Positions 43,523 to 52,534 of a DNA stretch of 64,000 nt are shown piece by piece. The stretch covers positions 186,001-250,000 of the forward strand of contig JAJFJZ010000009.1 of the NCBI GenBank assembly GCA_021773565.1, written 5' to 3'. The notes beneath the pieces are model-generated. The model worked only from the letters and a program-made list of their open reading frames with translations. It was not told where the DNA came from and made no database searches. Each line of letters starts with the position of its first letter. Position 1 is the stretch's first letter. Both the position numbers and the translations under genes were made by a program. Source of the DNA: Gammaproteobacteria bacterium (GTDB lineage: Bacteria; Pseudomonadota; Gammaproteobacteria; Pseudomonadales; Azotimanducaceae).

Positions 43523-44959
43523 CTATCTCGTTGAATTCACCTCGGCTAATTGCCTCAGGTTATCTTCATGCTGCTTTCTATCCAGCCGATACCGTGAGAT
43601 CACCAGAATCATAGTCAGCCAAATGAAAAGCACTGTGGGAATGTAGAACGTCACGAGTTTTTCTACGGACTCCGTACTCACCTGGGTGGTGTCAGCCCCC
43701 TGCGGAAAGTCTGCCAGATACAACAACATTGACGCCAACATCAAGCCGATGCCCTGGGTGGTCTTTCGAATAAAGGTCGATGCGGCAAAAAATATACCCT
43801 CCGAGCGACGTTTGGTTCTTAGTTCACTCTGTTCTACCAGGTCTGCCATCATCGATGCGGCCAGTATCTGGAAGCAAATAATCAGACCGGTATCAATCAC
43901 GCTGGTAATGGCCACAAACCAGAATACGAAGTCACCGCTTTCAGGCAGTATACCCAGAAGCCGTAAGGCCATGGGCAGGGGGTAACCCAGAAACGCTACC
44001 AGGCCAATGATCATGGCACCCCGTTTCTTCCCTATCGTTTTGGTAACAACGGGGGCCAGGAATAAACCGATGAACGCCGCTATAAAAGTACCCAGAGTGA
44101 TCACTCCCGTTTGTATGGAACTGAAGCCCCAAAAAAACGTCAGGAAATAAAATGTGAGCGCTGCAACAAGACCAGTGGCCACAGCACCAAGCAGGGCAGC
44201 AAAAAAGAGCGCGAAAAAGGAGCTATCTGTCAACGTCTCTTTGACTTCCCCCAGTATTGCACCGAGGGTAAGCAGGCGTTTCGGAGGGGGCGCCTTTAGC
44301 TTGGGAATATGGGAATGTGTGCCCATGGACGAAATCATGATGGATACGAATATGAGTACAGATGCGACTACCCCGTACACGGCATAACTGTCAGGATTAA
44401 ATCGTCCATCGTTGATAGTGTCGGTTACAAAAACCGGGAACAAAAAGAAAAACATCAGTACTGACATGGCATTACCGCCGGTCCAGCCAAAATAGTAGCG
44501 GAAACTTAACAGCGAACTACGCTGGTCGTAGTCCTCACTGAGTTCAGGGGCGAGCGCGGAGCTCGGTGTTTCATAGAGCGTAATAAACGTTCGAATAAAC
44601 ACAGCCAACGCCAGTAAATACCAGAATAGTGACGCTTGCGACCAGCCTTGCGGGGGGCTCCACAATAGAAAGTAGCTGAGAGATACAGGTATCGCCGAAG
44701 CGTACATAAAGGGATGGCGGCGGCCCCAGCGTGAACGCAGATTATCCGACCAGTATCCTACTACCGGATCAGAAATGGCGTCGATCACCAGCGCGGTGGT
44801 GATGGCCATACCCACCAGACGTGCATCCAGACCCACTACCTGACTGTAAAACAGCAGCAGGAAATAATCGAAGCCGTTATTCTTGACGCCGTAGGCTACC
44901 GACCCGAAACCGTAAGCCATCTTGGTCCAAAAGCCAGGAGCGGAGTATGGCTGAATCAA
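43523..44959 (-). CDS. MFS transporter of the GPH (glycoside-pentoside-hexuronide) cation symporter type
   Basis: A 478-residue, 12-helix transporter. GPH landmarks are WTKMAYGFGSVAYGVKNNGF at the start, DAISDPVVGYWSDNLRSRWG in the first loop (the MFS DxxxxR..GRR equivalent, with GRRHPFM) and the C-terminal CFQILAASMMADLVEQSEL. These symporters import sugars or other organic solutes with Na+ or H+. The start is TTG at 44959, since no in-frame ATG lies upstream of the conserved region. It lies near the class II aldolase gene, which suggests substrate uptake for the same catabolic block. Confidence 0.88.
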   Translation of the reverse strand: MIQPYSAPGFWTKMAYGFGSVAYGVKNNGFDYFLLLFYSQVVGLDARLVGMAITTALVIDAISDPVVGYWSDNLRSRWGRRHPFMYASAIPVSLSYFLLWSPPQGWSQASLFWYLLALAVFIRTFITLYETPSSALAPELSEDYDQRSSLLSFRYYFGWTGGNAMSVLMFFFLFPVFVTDTINDGRFNPDSYAVYGVVASVLIFVSIMISSMGTHSHIPKLKAPPPKRLLTLGAILGEVKETLTDSSFFALFFAALLGAVATGLVAALTFYFLTFFWGFSSIQTGVITLGTFIAAFIGLFLAPVVTKTIGKKRGAMIIGLVAFLGYPLPMALRLLGILPESGDFVFWFVAITSVIDTGLIICFQILAASMMADLVEQSELRTKRRSEGIFFAASTFIRKTTQGIGLMLASMLLYLADFPQGADTTQVSTESVEKLVTFYIPTVLFIWLTMILVISRYRLDRKQHEDNLRQLAEVNSTR

Positions 44960-45251
44960 TTGATTGTTGATCCGAAGCTTGGTCGTTGAGGTGTGTTCTC
45001 GCCCATTACTTTTAATACTCTTATGGTTGGTCGGCTAAAACAAGTTAATTATCTGGCACGGCGCAATTCGGAATATTACTTCTGGCCAAGACCTGCTGGG
45101 TATCGTAGTTGAAATCAACATTATGCCCATTTGGCGGTACACGTTGAGGACTCTGTTCGCATCTGCTATTTTGCGACCTGCACTCGCTACGGTAGTCATG
45201 CTGAAACTCGTTTCTATAGCATTTCCTCGTTGCATTACATTATGGGGACGC

Positions 45252-47690
45252 ATGCCTGTAACCGTTCTATTATTTGCTACCACTATTTTTCTCAGTGCAT
45301 TTCTGCTGTTCCAGGTTCAACCCGTAGTTAGTAAATATATTCTCCCCTGGTTTGGGTCGACGCCAGGCGTGTGGGCAACGGCTCTGTTGTTCTTCCAGGT
45401 AGTTCTACTGTTGGGTTATGGATATTCCCATTTTATAGTTAGCCGCTTTACGTGGCACCGGCAAGCCATCATTCATATCGCCCTGTTGTGCCTGACATTG
45501 CTTGTTTTGCCTATTACGCCGGTGGAAGCTTTAAAGCCGGAGGATGCGAGTGCGCCGGTTGAGCGAATTCTGATCATTCTCACACTGTCCGTTGGTGCAC
45601 CGTTTTTCTTGCTGTCTACCACCGCACCTCTCATTCAGCGCTGGTTTGCATTGTTGCATCCCGGTCGTTCTCCCTATCGTCTGTATGCGCTCTCAAATGC
45701 CGGTTCGCTTCTGGCGCTTATGTCCTATCCATTTGTAATCGAACGCTTTGTTTACCTGCAAACTCAAACCTGGGTGTGGTCACTGGCCTATGGATTGTTT
45801 GTTGTGTTTTGTGCCACATGCGCCTGGCGAATGCGGCGCCTAACTGGTGAGGGAACAAGGGCATTGCAATTGGAAAATGATAACAGCCCGGTAAATTCAG
45901 CTGGGAAGCCCGGAAAGGAACCCGTTTTGAGTGTGATGAGTATTGGCCTTTGGATGGCCCTTTCGGCATGCGGGTCCGGATTACTTGTAGCAACAACGAA
46001 TCAAATGTCACTGGATATAGCGGCGGTGCCCTTTCTTTGGGTGGTGCCGCTGGGTATCTATCTGCTGACTTTCATTCTTTGTTTTGACAGCGACAGATGG
46101 TACATACGCCCACTGTACGCAGCCTTGCTGCCAATGGCTCTCATTAATTCCTTGCGCATTTTGTACGAGGGCAGCGATCTGGGAATTGTGGACCAGGTTT
46201 TGGGGTATTCCCTCACTCTGTTTATTGCCTGTATGTGTTGCCACGGCGAACTGGCGCGTATGCGCCCTGCACCGGAGAAGATAACGCTGTTCTTCCTGGT
46301 GAACTCAATTGGTGGTGCATTGGGGGGCTTGTTTGTTGCTGTATTGTCCCCGGCCCTGTTTGCAGGTTTTTATGAGTACCATCTTTTACTACTGGTATGT
46401 GCAACACTTATGGTTCTGGTACTAATACCCCTTTATGTACATGGTGAAACTTCTGGTGCAGATCAACCGAACATAAGCCTGCTTGCAAGACTGTGCTGGT
46501 TTGTTGCTGTAGTTGGGGTATTCACTGGCGTGGTTCTCTCATTCTACCCGGGAAGCTGGTATATCGAGGAGTCCAGCACCCACGTCGTCGCAACTTACGC
46601 CCAATGGCGATCGGATGTGATTTACGGCATTCCCTATGCTCTAGGTGTTGTGTTACTTGTAAATGAGGCCTGGCGACGCCAACAAAAACAAAACGCCGCA
46701 TCCTGGTGGACCTCACTTCGCGGTGCACGCCAATTGGGAATGCTCGTAATACTCAGCTCAGGGCTTTTCTCACTGGCAGTCAGCCTGCAATGGCAGATTC
46801 GCGAGGAAGAACGGCATGTGGTGGCTCGCGATCGAAATTTTTATGGTGTTCTCGCTGTGAAGGAGCAATCTGCAGGGTATACCGGCCACATTCATTCTCT
46901 AATGCATGGGCGAATCAGCCATGGTGTACAGCTACAGAAACATTTGAACTGGCCTACAGCGTACTATGGGCTTGATTCTGGCATTGGCTTGGCGTTGCAG
47001 TATCATCCGTCTCGCCAAATTACGGACAGACAATTCCGTGTGGGGGTGGTGGGCCTGGGTGTCGGTACGCTGGCGGCGTATGGAAACGCCAGGTTTGACC
47101 CTGAGATGTACGGGAGCAACTTTTCGCAGGCGATCCAACTCGAACATCCGGATTATCTGGGCTTTTATGAACTCAACCCTATGGTGATTGAATGGGCGCG
47201 AACTCGATTTACCTTTTTGGCAGATGCGAAGAAGCGCGGGTTAGATATCGCGGTGTTTGAAGGAGATGCACGCATTGTTCTAGAGCGTCAGCTGAAGGAA
47301 GGGGAAGGACAACTATTTGATGTGCTTGCAATTGATGCCTTCAGTAGTGACGCGATTCCGATACACCTCATCACCCTGGAGGCGTTTTCGACCTATCTTA
47401 AACACCTGCGTGAGGGCGGTATTCTGGGATTTCACGTTAGCAATCGCTTTATTGACCTGATCCCCGTGTTGGCACGGCTGGCCGAGGTAAACGAAATGCG
47501 GGCTGTGTATATTCGCAGCGAAGAGGACGATGAGCGCGAAGTCAGTACAGCGCATTGGGTTTTATTGAGCAACAACCGGGCGTTTTTCGACAATAATGCA
47601 GTTTTTAAAGACGCAAAGCCCATGCCTGCCACCGGCCCTTTATGGACGGACAATTTTAGCAGCATTTTTGAGGTCCTTAAGTTGGACTAG
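45252..47690 (+). CDS. Fused MFS/spermidine synthase-like protein
   Basis: A 812-residue protein from ATG 45252, where the usual family N-terminus begins (FATTIFLSAFLLFQVQPVVS, KYILPWFGSTPGVWAT). An upstream ATG at 45123 would add 43 residues with no SD. About the first 560 residues are polytopic membrane sequence. The last third is a spermidine-synthase-like Rossmann domain: RVGVVGLGVGTLAAYGNARF, YELNPMVIEWAR and DVLAIDAFSSDAIPIHLITL. Such fusions are common in bacteria and of unknown substrate. The soluble domain lacks an obvious putrescine site, so polyamine synthesis should not be assumed. Confidence 0.88.
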   Translation: MPVTVLLFATTIFLSAFLLFQVQPVVSKYILPWFGSTPGVWATALLFFQVVLLLGYGYSHFIVSRFTWHRQAIIHIALLCLTLLVLPITPVEALKPEDASAPVERILIILTLSVGAPFFLLSTTAPLIQRWFALLHPGRSPYRLYALSNAGSLLALMSYPFVIERFVYLQTQTWVWSLAYGLFVVFCATCAWRMRRLTGEGTRALQLENDNSPVNSAGKPGKEPVLSVMSIGLWMALSACGSGLLVATTNQMSLDIAAVPFLWVVPLGIYLLTFILCFDSDRWYIRPLYAALLPMALINSLRILYEGSDLGIVDQVLGYSLTLFIACMCCHGELARMRPAPEKITLFFLVNSIGGALGGLFVAVLSPALFAGFYEYHLLLLVCATLMVLVLIPLYVHGETSGADQPNISLLARLCWFVAVVGVFTGVVLSFYPGSWYIEESSTHVVATYAQWRSDVIYGIPYALGVVLLVNEAWRRQQKQNAASWWTSLRGARQLGMLVILSSGLFSLAVSLQWQIREEERHVVARDRNFYGVLAVKEQSAGYTGHIHSLMHGRISHGVQLQKHLNWPTAYYGLDSGIGLALQYHPSRQITDRQFRVGVVGLGVGTLAAYGNARFDPEMYGSNFSQAIQLEHPDYLGFYELNPMVIEWARTRFTFLADAKKRGLDIAVFEGDARIVLERQLKEGEGQLFDVLAIDAFSSDAIPIHLITLEAFSTYLKHLREGGILGFHVSNRFIDLIPVLARLAEVNEMRAVYIRSEEDDEREVSTAHWVLLSNNRAFFDNNAVFKDAKPMPATGPLWTDNFSSIFEVLKLD

Positions 47691-47716
47691 AACGCGGTGC
47701 AAATGCGCAAATTACA

Positions 47717-47854
47717 TTAACGTTTTATCGTGGAGAACGCATCCGTTGACTTCGACCCGGTGCGTTTTGCTCGCTTAAGCGCGCGCTTTTCTTTGAGGGA
47801 ATTCTTTGCTTTGGTTTTGTCGCCCTGAGTTCTCTTATCCTGACCTTTAGCCAT
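47717..47854 (-). CDS. Small highly basic protein, 45 residues
   Basis: MAKGQDKRTQGDKTKAKNSL followed by KEKRALKRAKRTGSKSTDAF and a short tail. Over a third of the residues are Lys or Arg and it is predicted disordered. Very similar short Lys-rich proteins starting MAKGQ.K occur in other gammaproteobacteria, as I recall them, which supports a real gene. It may bind nucleic acid or the ribosome; this is a guess from charge only. It lies between two larger genes on its own. Confidence 0.6.
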   Translation of the reverse strand: MAKGQDKRTQGDKTKAKNSLKEKRALKRAKRTGSKSTDAFSTIKR

Positions 47855-47956
47855 GATACCGTGCCTTTTGATCGTCCGATATATACGAGTTCCCGGACAG
47901 TTGCAGCAGTATGCGCCTTATTTCGCCTGGGTGTCGGATTAACTTTGCATCTGCAT

Positions 47957-49015
47957 TTACCGGTCTTTGTCCTTTACCATGTAAAACAGGCAATCCGTTC
48001 TGGCGATTTCCGGGTTGGTAGTCACCATAAAAAGCTTTAGCGTATGTTTTGTTCTTAACTCCCCATTGCATACCTGAAAAAAATCAGCCAACAGGTCCTC
48101 TCCCGCACTATTTTTAACGGTTAACTGTTCTTCCATGACGCCTGCTACAAAACCCAGGCGCGTGTCTGCTGGCACAAATCCAAAGTTGTAATGCTCCACT
48201 TCAGGAAGCAGCGTTATCGCTGGCGCTGGGGACGCATGGTCGCCATAACTGATTTTACTGCCCGGTTTAAGTTCCAGACGTACAGGGTTGTAAAAATAAT
48301 CCATGTCAAAGTCGCTGGATGGGGGTACAAGTACATCGTCACGCATTACGTAGAGCGTCATTCCTTCAGTCGCCATCAGATTGGATTCAGGATCATCTGC
48401 TCCACCACATTCAATAGTAACAGTGGGTATCATGGTATCACTGGTTTCCATTAGCGCGCCCAGGGACAAATTTGTCACGATCAAGCGTTGGGTAAACAGG
48501 GAAACAAGCGCATCGTGACGCTCGTCCTTAAACGTGGTAACACCAAAGGAGGGACCAGAACCGGAAGTATTGTGAATATCTATTACAGCCTCAGGGCATA
48601 AGACTTTGAGCAGGCGTAATAATTCTTCTGCCAGCCTGTCCTCCGGCGAATTGCCAGTCGGCTGATTAAAGCAGCGGTTCAGGTCCTTGTGCCCCGGCAA
48701 CATTCGATAGTGAAAACCGGGCGCGCGTTGTGCAGCCGCTACGCTTGGAATAAAAATGTGTATATCTACACGCGGTATTATCTGTTGTTGCAGTAGATGA
48801 AAAAGTGCAAACAGGCCGGAAGGCTCATTACCATGTAACAGCGTAACGACGACCCGGCAGGTAGACCGGTCTTTACCGGTCAAGTGAATATGACTTGGAC
48901 CCGGTAACCGGTGTAAAAATTCAGTGGCTGATTGACCGATGTCGTTACGACCCGGGTTGCGCCAATAGTGAAAAAGAACGGAAGCAAAATTTGACTGTTG
49001 ATCATCATTCGTCAT
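47957..49015 (-). CDS. Succinylglutamate desuccinylase/aspartoacylase (AstE/ASPA) family protein
   Basis: A 352-residue M14-like zinc amidohydrolase. The zinc-binding HxxE lies in VVTLLHGNEPSGLFALFHLL, with the third ligand in AVIDIHNTSGSGPSFGVTTF. A C-terminal domain of about 100 residues completes the family. It hydrolyses N-acylated amino acids. The ATG at 49015 overlaps the stop of the upstream GCS2 gene (ATGA), so the two are translationally coupled. No other arginine-succinyltransferase pathway gene is nearby, so an ast-pathway role is unlikely. Confidence 0.88.
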   Translation of the reverse strand: MTNDDQQSNFASVLFHYWRNPGRNDIGQSATEFLHRLPGPSHIHLTGKDRSTCRVVVTLLHGNEPSGLFALFHLLQQQIIPRVDIHIFIPSVAAAQRAPGFHYRMLPGHKDLNRCFNQPTGNSPEDRLAEELLRLLKVLCPEAVIDIHNTSGSGPSFGVTTFKDERHDALVSLFTQRLIVTNLSLGALMETSDTMIPTVTIECGGADDPESNLMATEGMTLYVMRDDVLVPPSSDFDMDYFYNPVRLELKPGSKISYGDHASPAPAITLLPEVEHYNFGFVPADTRLGFVAGVMEEQLTVKNSAGEDLLADFFQVCNGELRTKHTLKLFMVTTNPEIARTDCLFYMVKDKDR

Positions 49016-50487
49016 TTCCACTGTGCAACCGGCAAATTTTTTGCGCTATTGGCCTGGTATTCCTGAAACATGGCTATCAAGGCTTCCTGTCTCGGCATTT
49101 GCGGACGTAGATTAGTCAGTTTATCGAGCTGCCATTGTGCACCTGTTTGTCGGGTAGTGAGTCGCTCTTCAATAACGGTGAGTAGATGGGAAAAGTCATT
49201 CTTCACAAAACCCATACCTTCCAGTTGTTCGCCAACTTCAGGTAACAATCTCCCGAGAATGGAATAAACCGTATGGTATTGCGGTTCGTTCTGGTGTTTT
49301 GAAGGCCAAATAAGTTCGGCATTCAGACCCAGCTGAGCTGCCCTGTAAAAATTGTTACTGCAATAGGCGAATGGGATGGCTGGCAAGAGGTGTTTCATCC
49401 TTGGCTGCATCAATTTGGTCAGACCAATTAGCAGGGCAGCATTTGCCATCATATCCACAATACTGGGACCTGCAGGTAATGCCCGCATTTCAATGCGTAA
49501 ATGTCCTCCTGCAACCGGATCGTATACGGGGCGATTCCATAGCCAGATAGTTCCCTGTTGCATTCGAAGTTCACGTAGTTGTGGTGTATCTCCAGCATTT
49601 GCCACAGAAATTGCATCTTCTTCTGTACTAATGGGAAGAATCGGCTCAAACAGATGAACGGCTTCTGCGAACAACTCCAAAGCGCCTTCGCGAACCCAAT
49701 TATTGCCAAAGTTTACCCGAGCCGGAATCGGGTGCAATGGGTCCTGCTGCCTGCAATCAATAGACTGCTTAAACAGCGGAATGCGTGTTTCATGCCAGAG
49801 CCTGTGGCCGAATAGGGTGGGAGAATTAGCGCCCAGTGCCAGGACAAGGGGTGTAACCAGTTGAAGCGCATTGTAGAAATCGGCAAATTCGGCAGGTGGA
49901 ATTCTCAGATGGATCTGAAAGGAAGTATTTGCTCCTTCCAGAGTAACGTCGTCCATTGCGAGTTGAATAGTCTCTTCGCCTTCAATCGCAATTTTGAATG
50001 GTCCGCCACGAATTTGAGCCAACTGACGCGTCAGCGCTTCATACCGTGGTAATTTGGTCATGGCATGATAGCCGGTATCAGACTGTTGCAAAGTGGGCAA
50101 AATACCCACAGGAACCGCAGTACCATTCCAGGCTTTGGCGCAATTGTTAATTTTCTGGATTGCTGCGAGCGCTTCGGCCTCGGTTCGGGCGAAGCAGTTA
50201 TCCTTGACCAACACCGGGCTAAAGTTGTATTCGAGATTGTAGCTGTTAAGTTCCAGGGTTAATTGTTCATCACCGAGTTGCTTTTGTATTTCCTGGTTGA
50301 GCGGAAGAGGACGTCCGTGCGGATCAACAATGTACAGCTCCAGTTCGGCCCCAAAAGACAACTCTCCTTCGCCAAAACCCGGTCGCTTTAACACAGACTC
50401 CAGCGCGTGCAAATTATCGTGTAGTCGCGTGCTGAATCTTTCTGTGTCGGCCTGCGTGAAAGTAAACTGGTCTATCGTCAGACCCAT
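49012..50487 (-). CDS. Glutamate-cysteine ligase family 2 (GCS2) protein
   Basis: A 491-residue carboxylate-amine ligase of the GCS2 group. FGAELELYIVDPHGRP holds the first metal-binding Glu, followed by LELNSYNLEYNFSPVL, GANTSFQIHLRIPP and HLRIEMRALPAGPSI. GCS2 proteins join glutamate to cysteine or another amine with ATP; some, like YbdK, have only weak glutamate-cysteine ligase activity. The coupled AstE/ASPA-like gene downstream (4 bp overlap) suggests that this pair makes or recycles a gamma-glutamyl or N-acyl compound. It is longer than YbdK (about 370) but normal for some marine members. Confidence 0.85.
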   Translation of the reverse strand: MGLTIDQFTFTQADTERFSTRLHDNLHALESVLKRPGFGEGELSFGAELELYIVDPHGRPLPLNQEIQKQLGDEQLTLELNSYNLEYNFSPVLVKDNCFARTEAEALAAIQKINNCAKAWNGTAVPVGILPTLQQSDTGYHAMTKLPRYEALTRQLAQIRGGPFKIAIEGEETIQLAMDDVTLEGANTSFQIHLRIPPAEFADFYNALQLVTPLVLALGANSPTLFGHRLWHETRIPLFKQSIDCRQQDPLHPIPARVNFGNNWVREGALELFAEAVHLFEPILPISTEEDAISVANAGDTPQLRELRMQQGTIWLWNRPVYDPVAGGHLRIEMRALPAGPSIVDMMANAALLIGLTKLMQPRMKHLLPAIPFAYCSNNFYRAAQLGLNAELIWPSKHQNEPQYHTVYSILGRLLPEVGEQLEGMGFVKNDFSHLLTVIEERLTTRQTGAQWQLDKLTNLRPQMPRQEALIAMFQEYQANSAKNLPVAQWK

Positions 50488-50589
50488 AACATGCCCTCCC
50501 GATGAAAGATTATGTTAAGGGTGGCGATTCTGTTCAACGGGCTCGGTTGCATAAATTCGATTTCCTGGTTCCTTTTTTTACTAACGAAT

Positions 50590-51753
50590 TTATCCGGGCT
50601 GACCATCGATTCGCGCCTGAGTCAGTATTGTCCAGTAGCCGGATAGAAACACCGCAAATGCCAATGACCACAGCACAGCTGAGCCCAGCAAGATCGTGGA
50701 GGACTGTTGCGGCCAGATCAGGGCGGGTACCACTCTGGAAATTGCGGCGGCCTGGATCAACAAAAATGTAATTATCTCGATCGGACCGGCCTTTAGTGCT
50801 CTGCCAGTATGCCCCAGGGCACTGCGCGTTATCATGGCCAGCATCAGAGAAGCCATCGCACCCACGGTTAAGGCGTGAAAGGCAGTTGTGGCTGTTATGC
50901 CAACAGAAAGCGCTGCCGCAGCGCGCAAACCGAGCGCGATTGGAATCCACAAGTAAGCTAGGGGTAACATCCATAACAGGGCCTGGTGACGCGTACTAAA
51001 TGGTTGCCAGAGCAACAGTCGAAGTCCGTGTGAAAGTGAAGCGATCAAAAACAATGCAGACCAGGCGTTACTCGTAAGCGGGTACCAATAGGCAATCACC
51101 TCGGCTACGGCAATTACTAAAAGTGAACCCAGTGCAATTACCTCTACAGCGTAGATGGTTTTTGGTTTCGCTGAGCTAACGGCATTGGCAGTGAAGACCG
51201 GAATGACACGGCCGGCCATCACCGCCATCAGGATAACGATGATGTCGAGTGCCAGAACTATGCACAAGCGGGCAATATCCAGAGAAATATAATCAAGATG
51301 TGCCAGATGAAACCCCAGATTTGTAAGTGCCAGCCCGCTGAGTACGGCAACGATTTTGAGGTTTCGCAAGCTGCCGCTCTGCACAATTGGTATTGCAATG
51401 CTTACTGCAATGGCAGGCAAAAACAACAGGTCAACCACAGCAGCCAGCGTTGAAAACCCGGTGAGTAATAATATTCTGCCCAGCATCCAGAGTGTGACCA
51501 GGGCGGCAAGCGGTGTGCCTGTTGGTGTGGGCCGTCCAGTCCAGTTGCGTACTGCCGTAAGCAGAAAACCTGCAATTACAGCGCTTGCAAACCCGAATAT
51601 CATTTCATGACTGTGCCAGGCTAGTCCATGCAGATAGTTGCCGGATTGAATCAGACCGAAATAGATGCTCATCCAGAGCGGCAAGGCGATTAGTGCAAAA
51701 ATTGCTGCCAGCAGATAGAAGGGGCGAAAACCCAGTGCAAAGGTTGTATTCAA
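50590..51753 (-). CDS. nnrS: NnrS family membrane protein
   Basis: A 387-residue protein with about 12 membrane segments. NnrS signatures are FALGFRPFYLLAAIFALIAL, HGLAWHSHEMIFGFASAVIA, GFLLTAVRNWTGRPTPTG and the later HALTVGAMASLMLAMITRSA with GHTGR. NnrS is a haem- and copper-containing protein of nitric oxide metabolism, induced in denitrifiers and important under NO stress. The window ends with a NirS-like cytochrome gene about 12 kb away, so NO-related respiration is plausible. The rhodanese gene lies upstream on the same strand, 23 bp apart. Confidence 0.93.
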   Translation of the reverse strand: MNTTFALGFRPFYLLAAIFALIALPLWMSIYFGLIQSGNYLHGLAWHSHEMIFGFASAVIAGFLLTAVRNWTGRPTPTGTPLAALVTLWMLGRILLLTGFSTLAAVVDLLFLPAIAVSIAIPIVQSGSLRNLKIVAVLSGLALTNLGFHLAHLDYISLDIARLCIVLALDIIVILMAVMAGRVIPVFTANAVSSAKPKTIYAVEVIALGSLLVIAVAEVIAYWYPLTSNAWSALFLIASLSHGLRLLLWQPFSTRHQALLWMLPLAYLWIPIALGLRAAAALSVGITATTAFHALTVGAMASLMLAMITRSALGHTGRALKAGPIEIITFLLIQAAAISRVVPALIWPQQSSTILLGSAVLWSLAFAVFLSGYWTILTQARIDGQPG

Positions 51754-51776
51754 GGTATTTATCCGGGTCGGCCAGT

Positions 51777-52436
51777 TTACTTAGTGCCAGCGTTCCCGGG
51801 CACAGTGGTTAATCCAAGCACTTCCCAATCCTGCATACCGCCTCGATACCATTTAATTTTGTTCGCGGGAAATCCGTATCGGAGCAAGGTCAGGATATTA
51901 CGGGGTGATTGGCCACACCACATGCCGTTGCAGTACAACACCAGGGTTTTTGCCTGGCTAAAATCCCACAATTCATCAGTTTGTACGGCACCAAAGCGAT
52001 TTTCCATGATTTCACCGATGGTTATGGGGTCTGAGGTATCTGGATTCAATAATGTCCAGGGGATGTTGACCGAACCGGGAATGGTGCCTTTGGCTACCCA
52101 GTCTGGCGTGCGTGAATCAATGACGAGAACATCCGGATCACTACCTGCCGCAACAAGATAATCGAGCATTTCCAGCTCACCGATGGTTTCCACCCCAGGC
52201 GCAAGTTTGATAGGGCGAATACAAAATGGTGGGCAGGGTCGTGAAGTTATCGCGTAGTCTGAACTTACTTCATTTTTGTTATCCTGATTTCGCGAAATTT
52301 TCAAGGGTTTGCCCTGGTGAATAACCTCCACCGACATAATGTCAGCAGTTATTCCCACGGATTTGTTTGATTCTGCGATTGCTACAGTGCAAGCGAACAA
52401 ACCAACAAATGTTATAAGGGTTGAAAGTTTTTTCAT
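51777..52436 (-). CDS. Exported rhodanese-domain protein
   Basis: A 219-residue protein with a Sec signal (KKLSTLITFVGLFACTVAIA), started at 52436 where AGGAGG lies 8 bp upstream. The single rhodanese domain has DVLVIDSRTPDWVAKGTIPG, SVNIPWTLL and the active loop LVLYCNGMWCGQSPRNI with the catalytic Cys, then KIKWYRGGMQDWEVLG. It should handle sulfur or redox chemistry in the periplasm. It is 23 bp from nnrS and likely co-transcribed, a pairing compatible with periplasmic thiol or NO stress handling. Confidence 0.88.
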   Translation of the reverse strand: MKKLSTLITFVGLFACTVAIAESNKSVGITADIMSVEVIHQGKPLKISRNQDNKNEVSSDYAITSRPCPPFCIRPIKLAPGVETIGELEMLDYLVAAGSDPDVLVIDSRTPDWVAKGTIPGSVNIPWTLLNPDTSDPITIGEIMENRFGAVQTDELWDFSQAKTLVLYCNGMWCGQSPRNILTLLRYGFPANKIKWYRGGMQDWEVLGLTTVPGNAGTK

Positions 52437-52534
52437 AAACTCATCCTCCTGAGTTAACTTTACGCTCCAATAAGCGCAGTTCAATGTGTTTTTGTCTGTG
52501 CTGATGTGACCAGGGTTCTTCTGCCAATTTGTGC

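Noticed and set aside
45123-45251. Upstream start for the MFS/spermidine synthase fusion (43 more residues)
   Set aside because: No SD precedes the ATG at 45123 and the added sequence is not part of the family's N-terminus, which starts at 45252.
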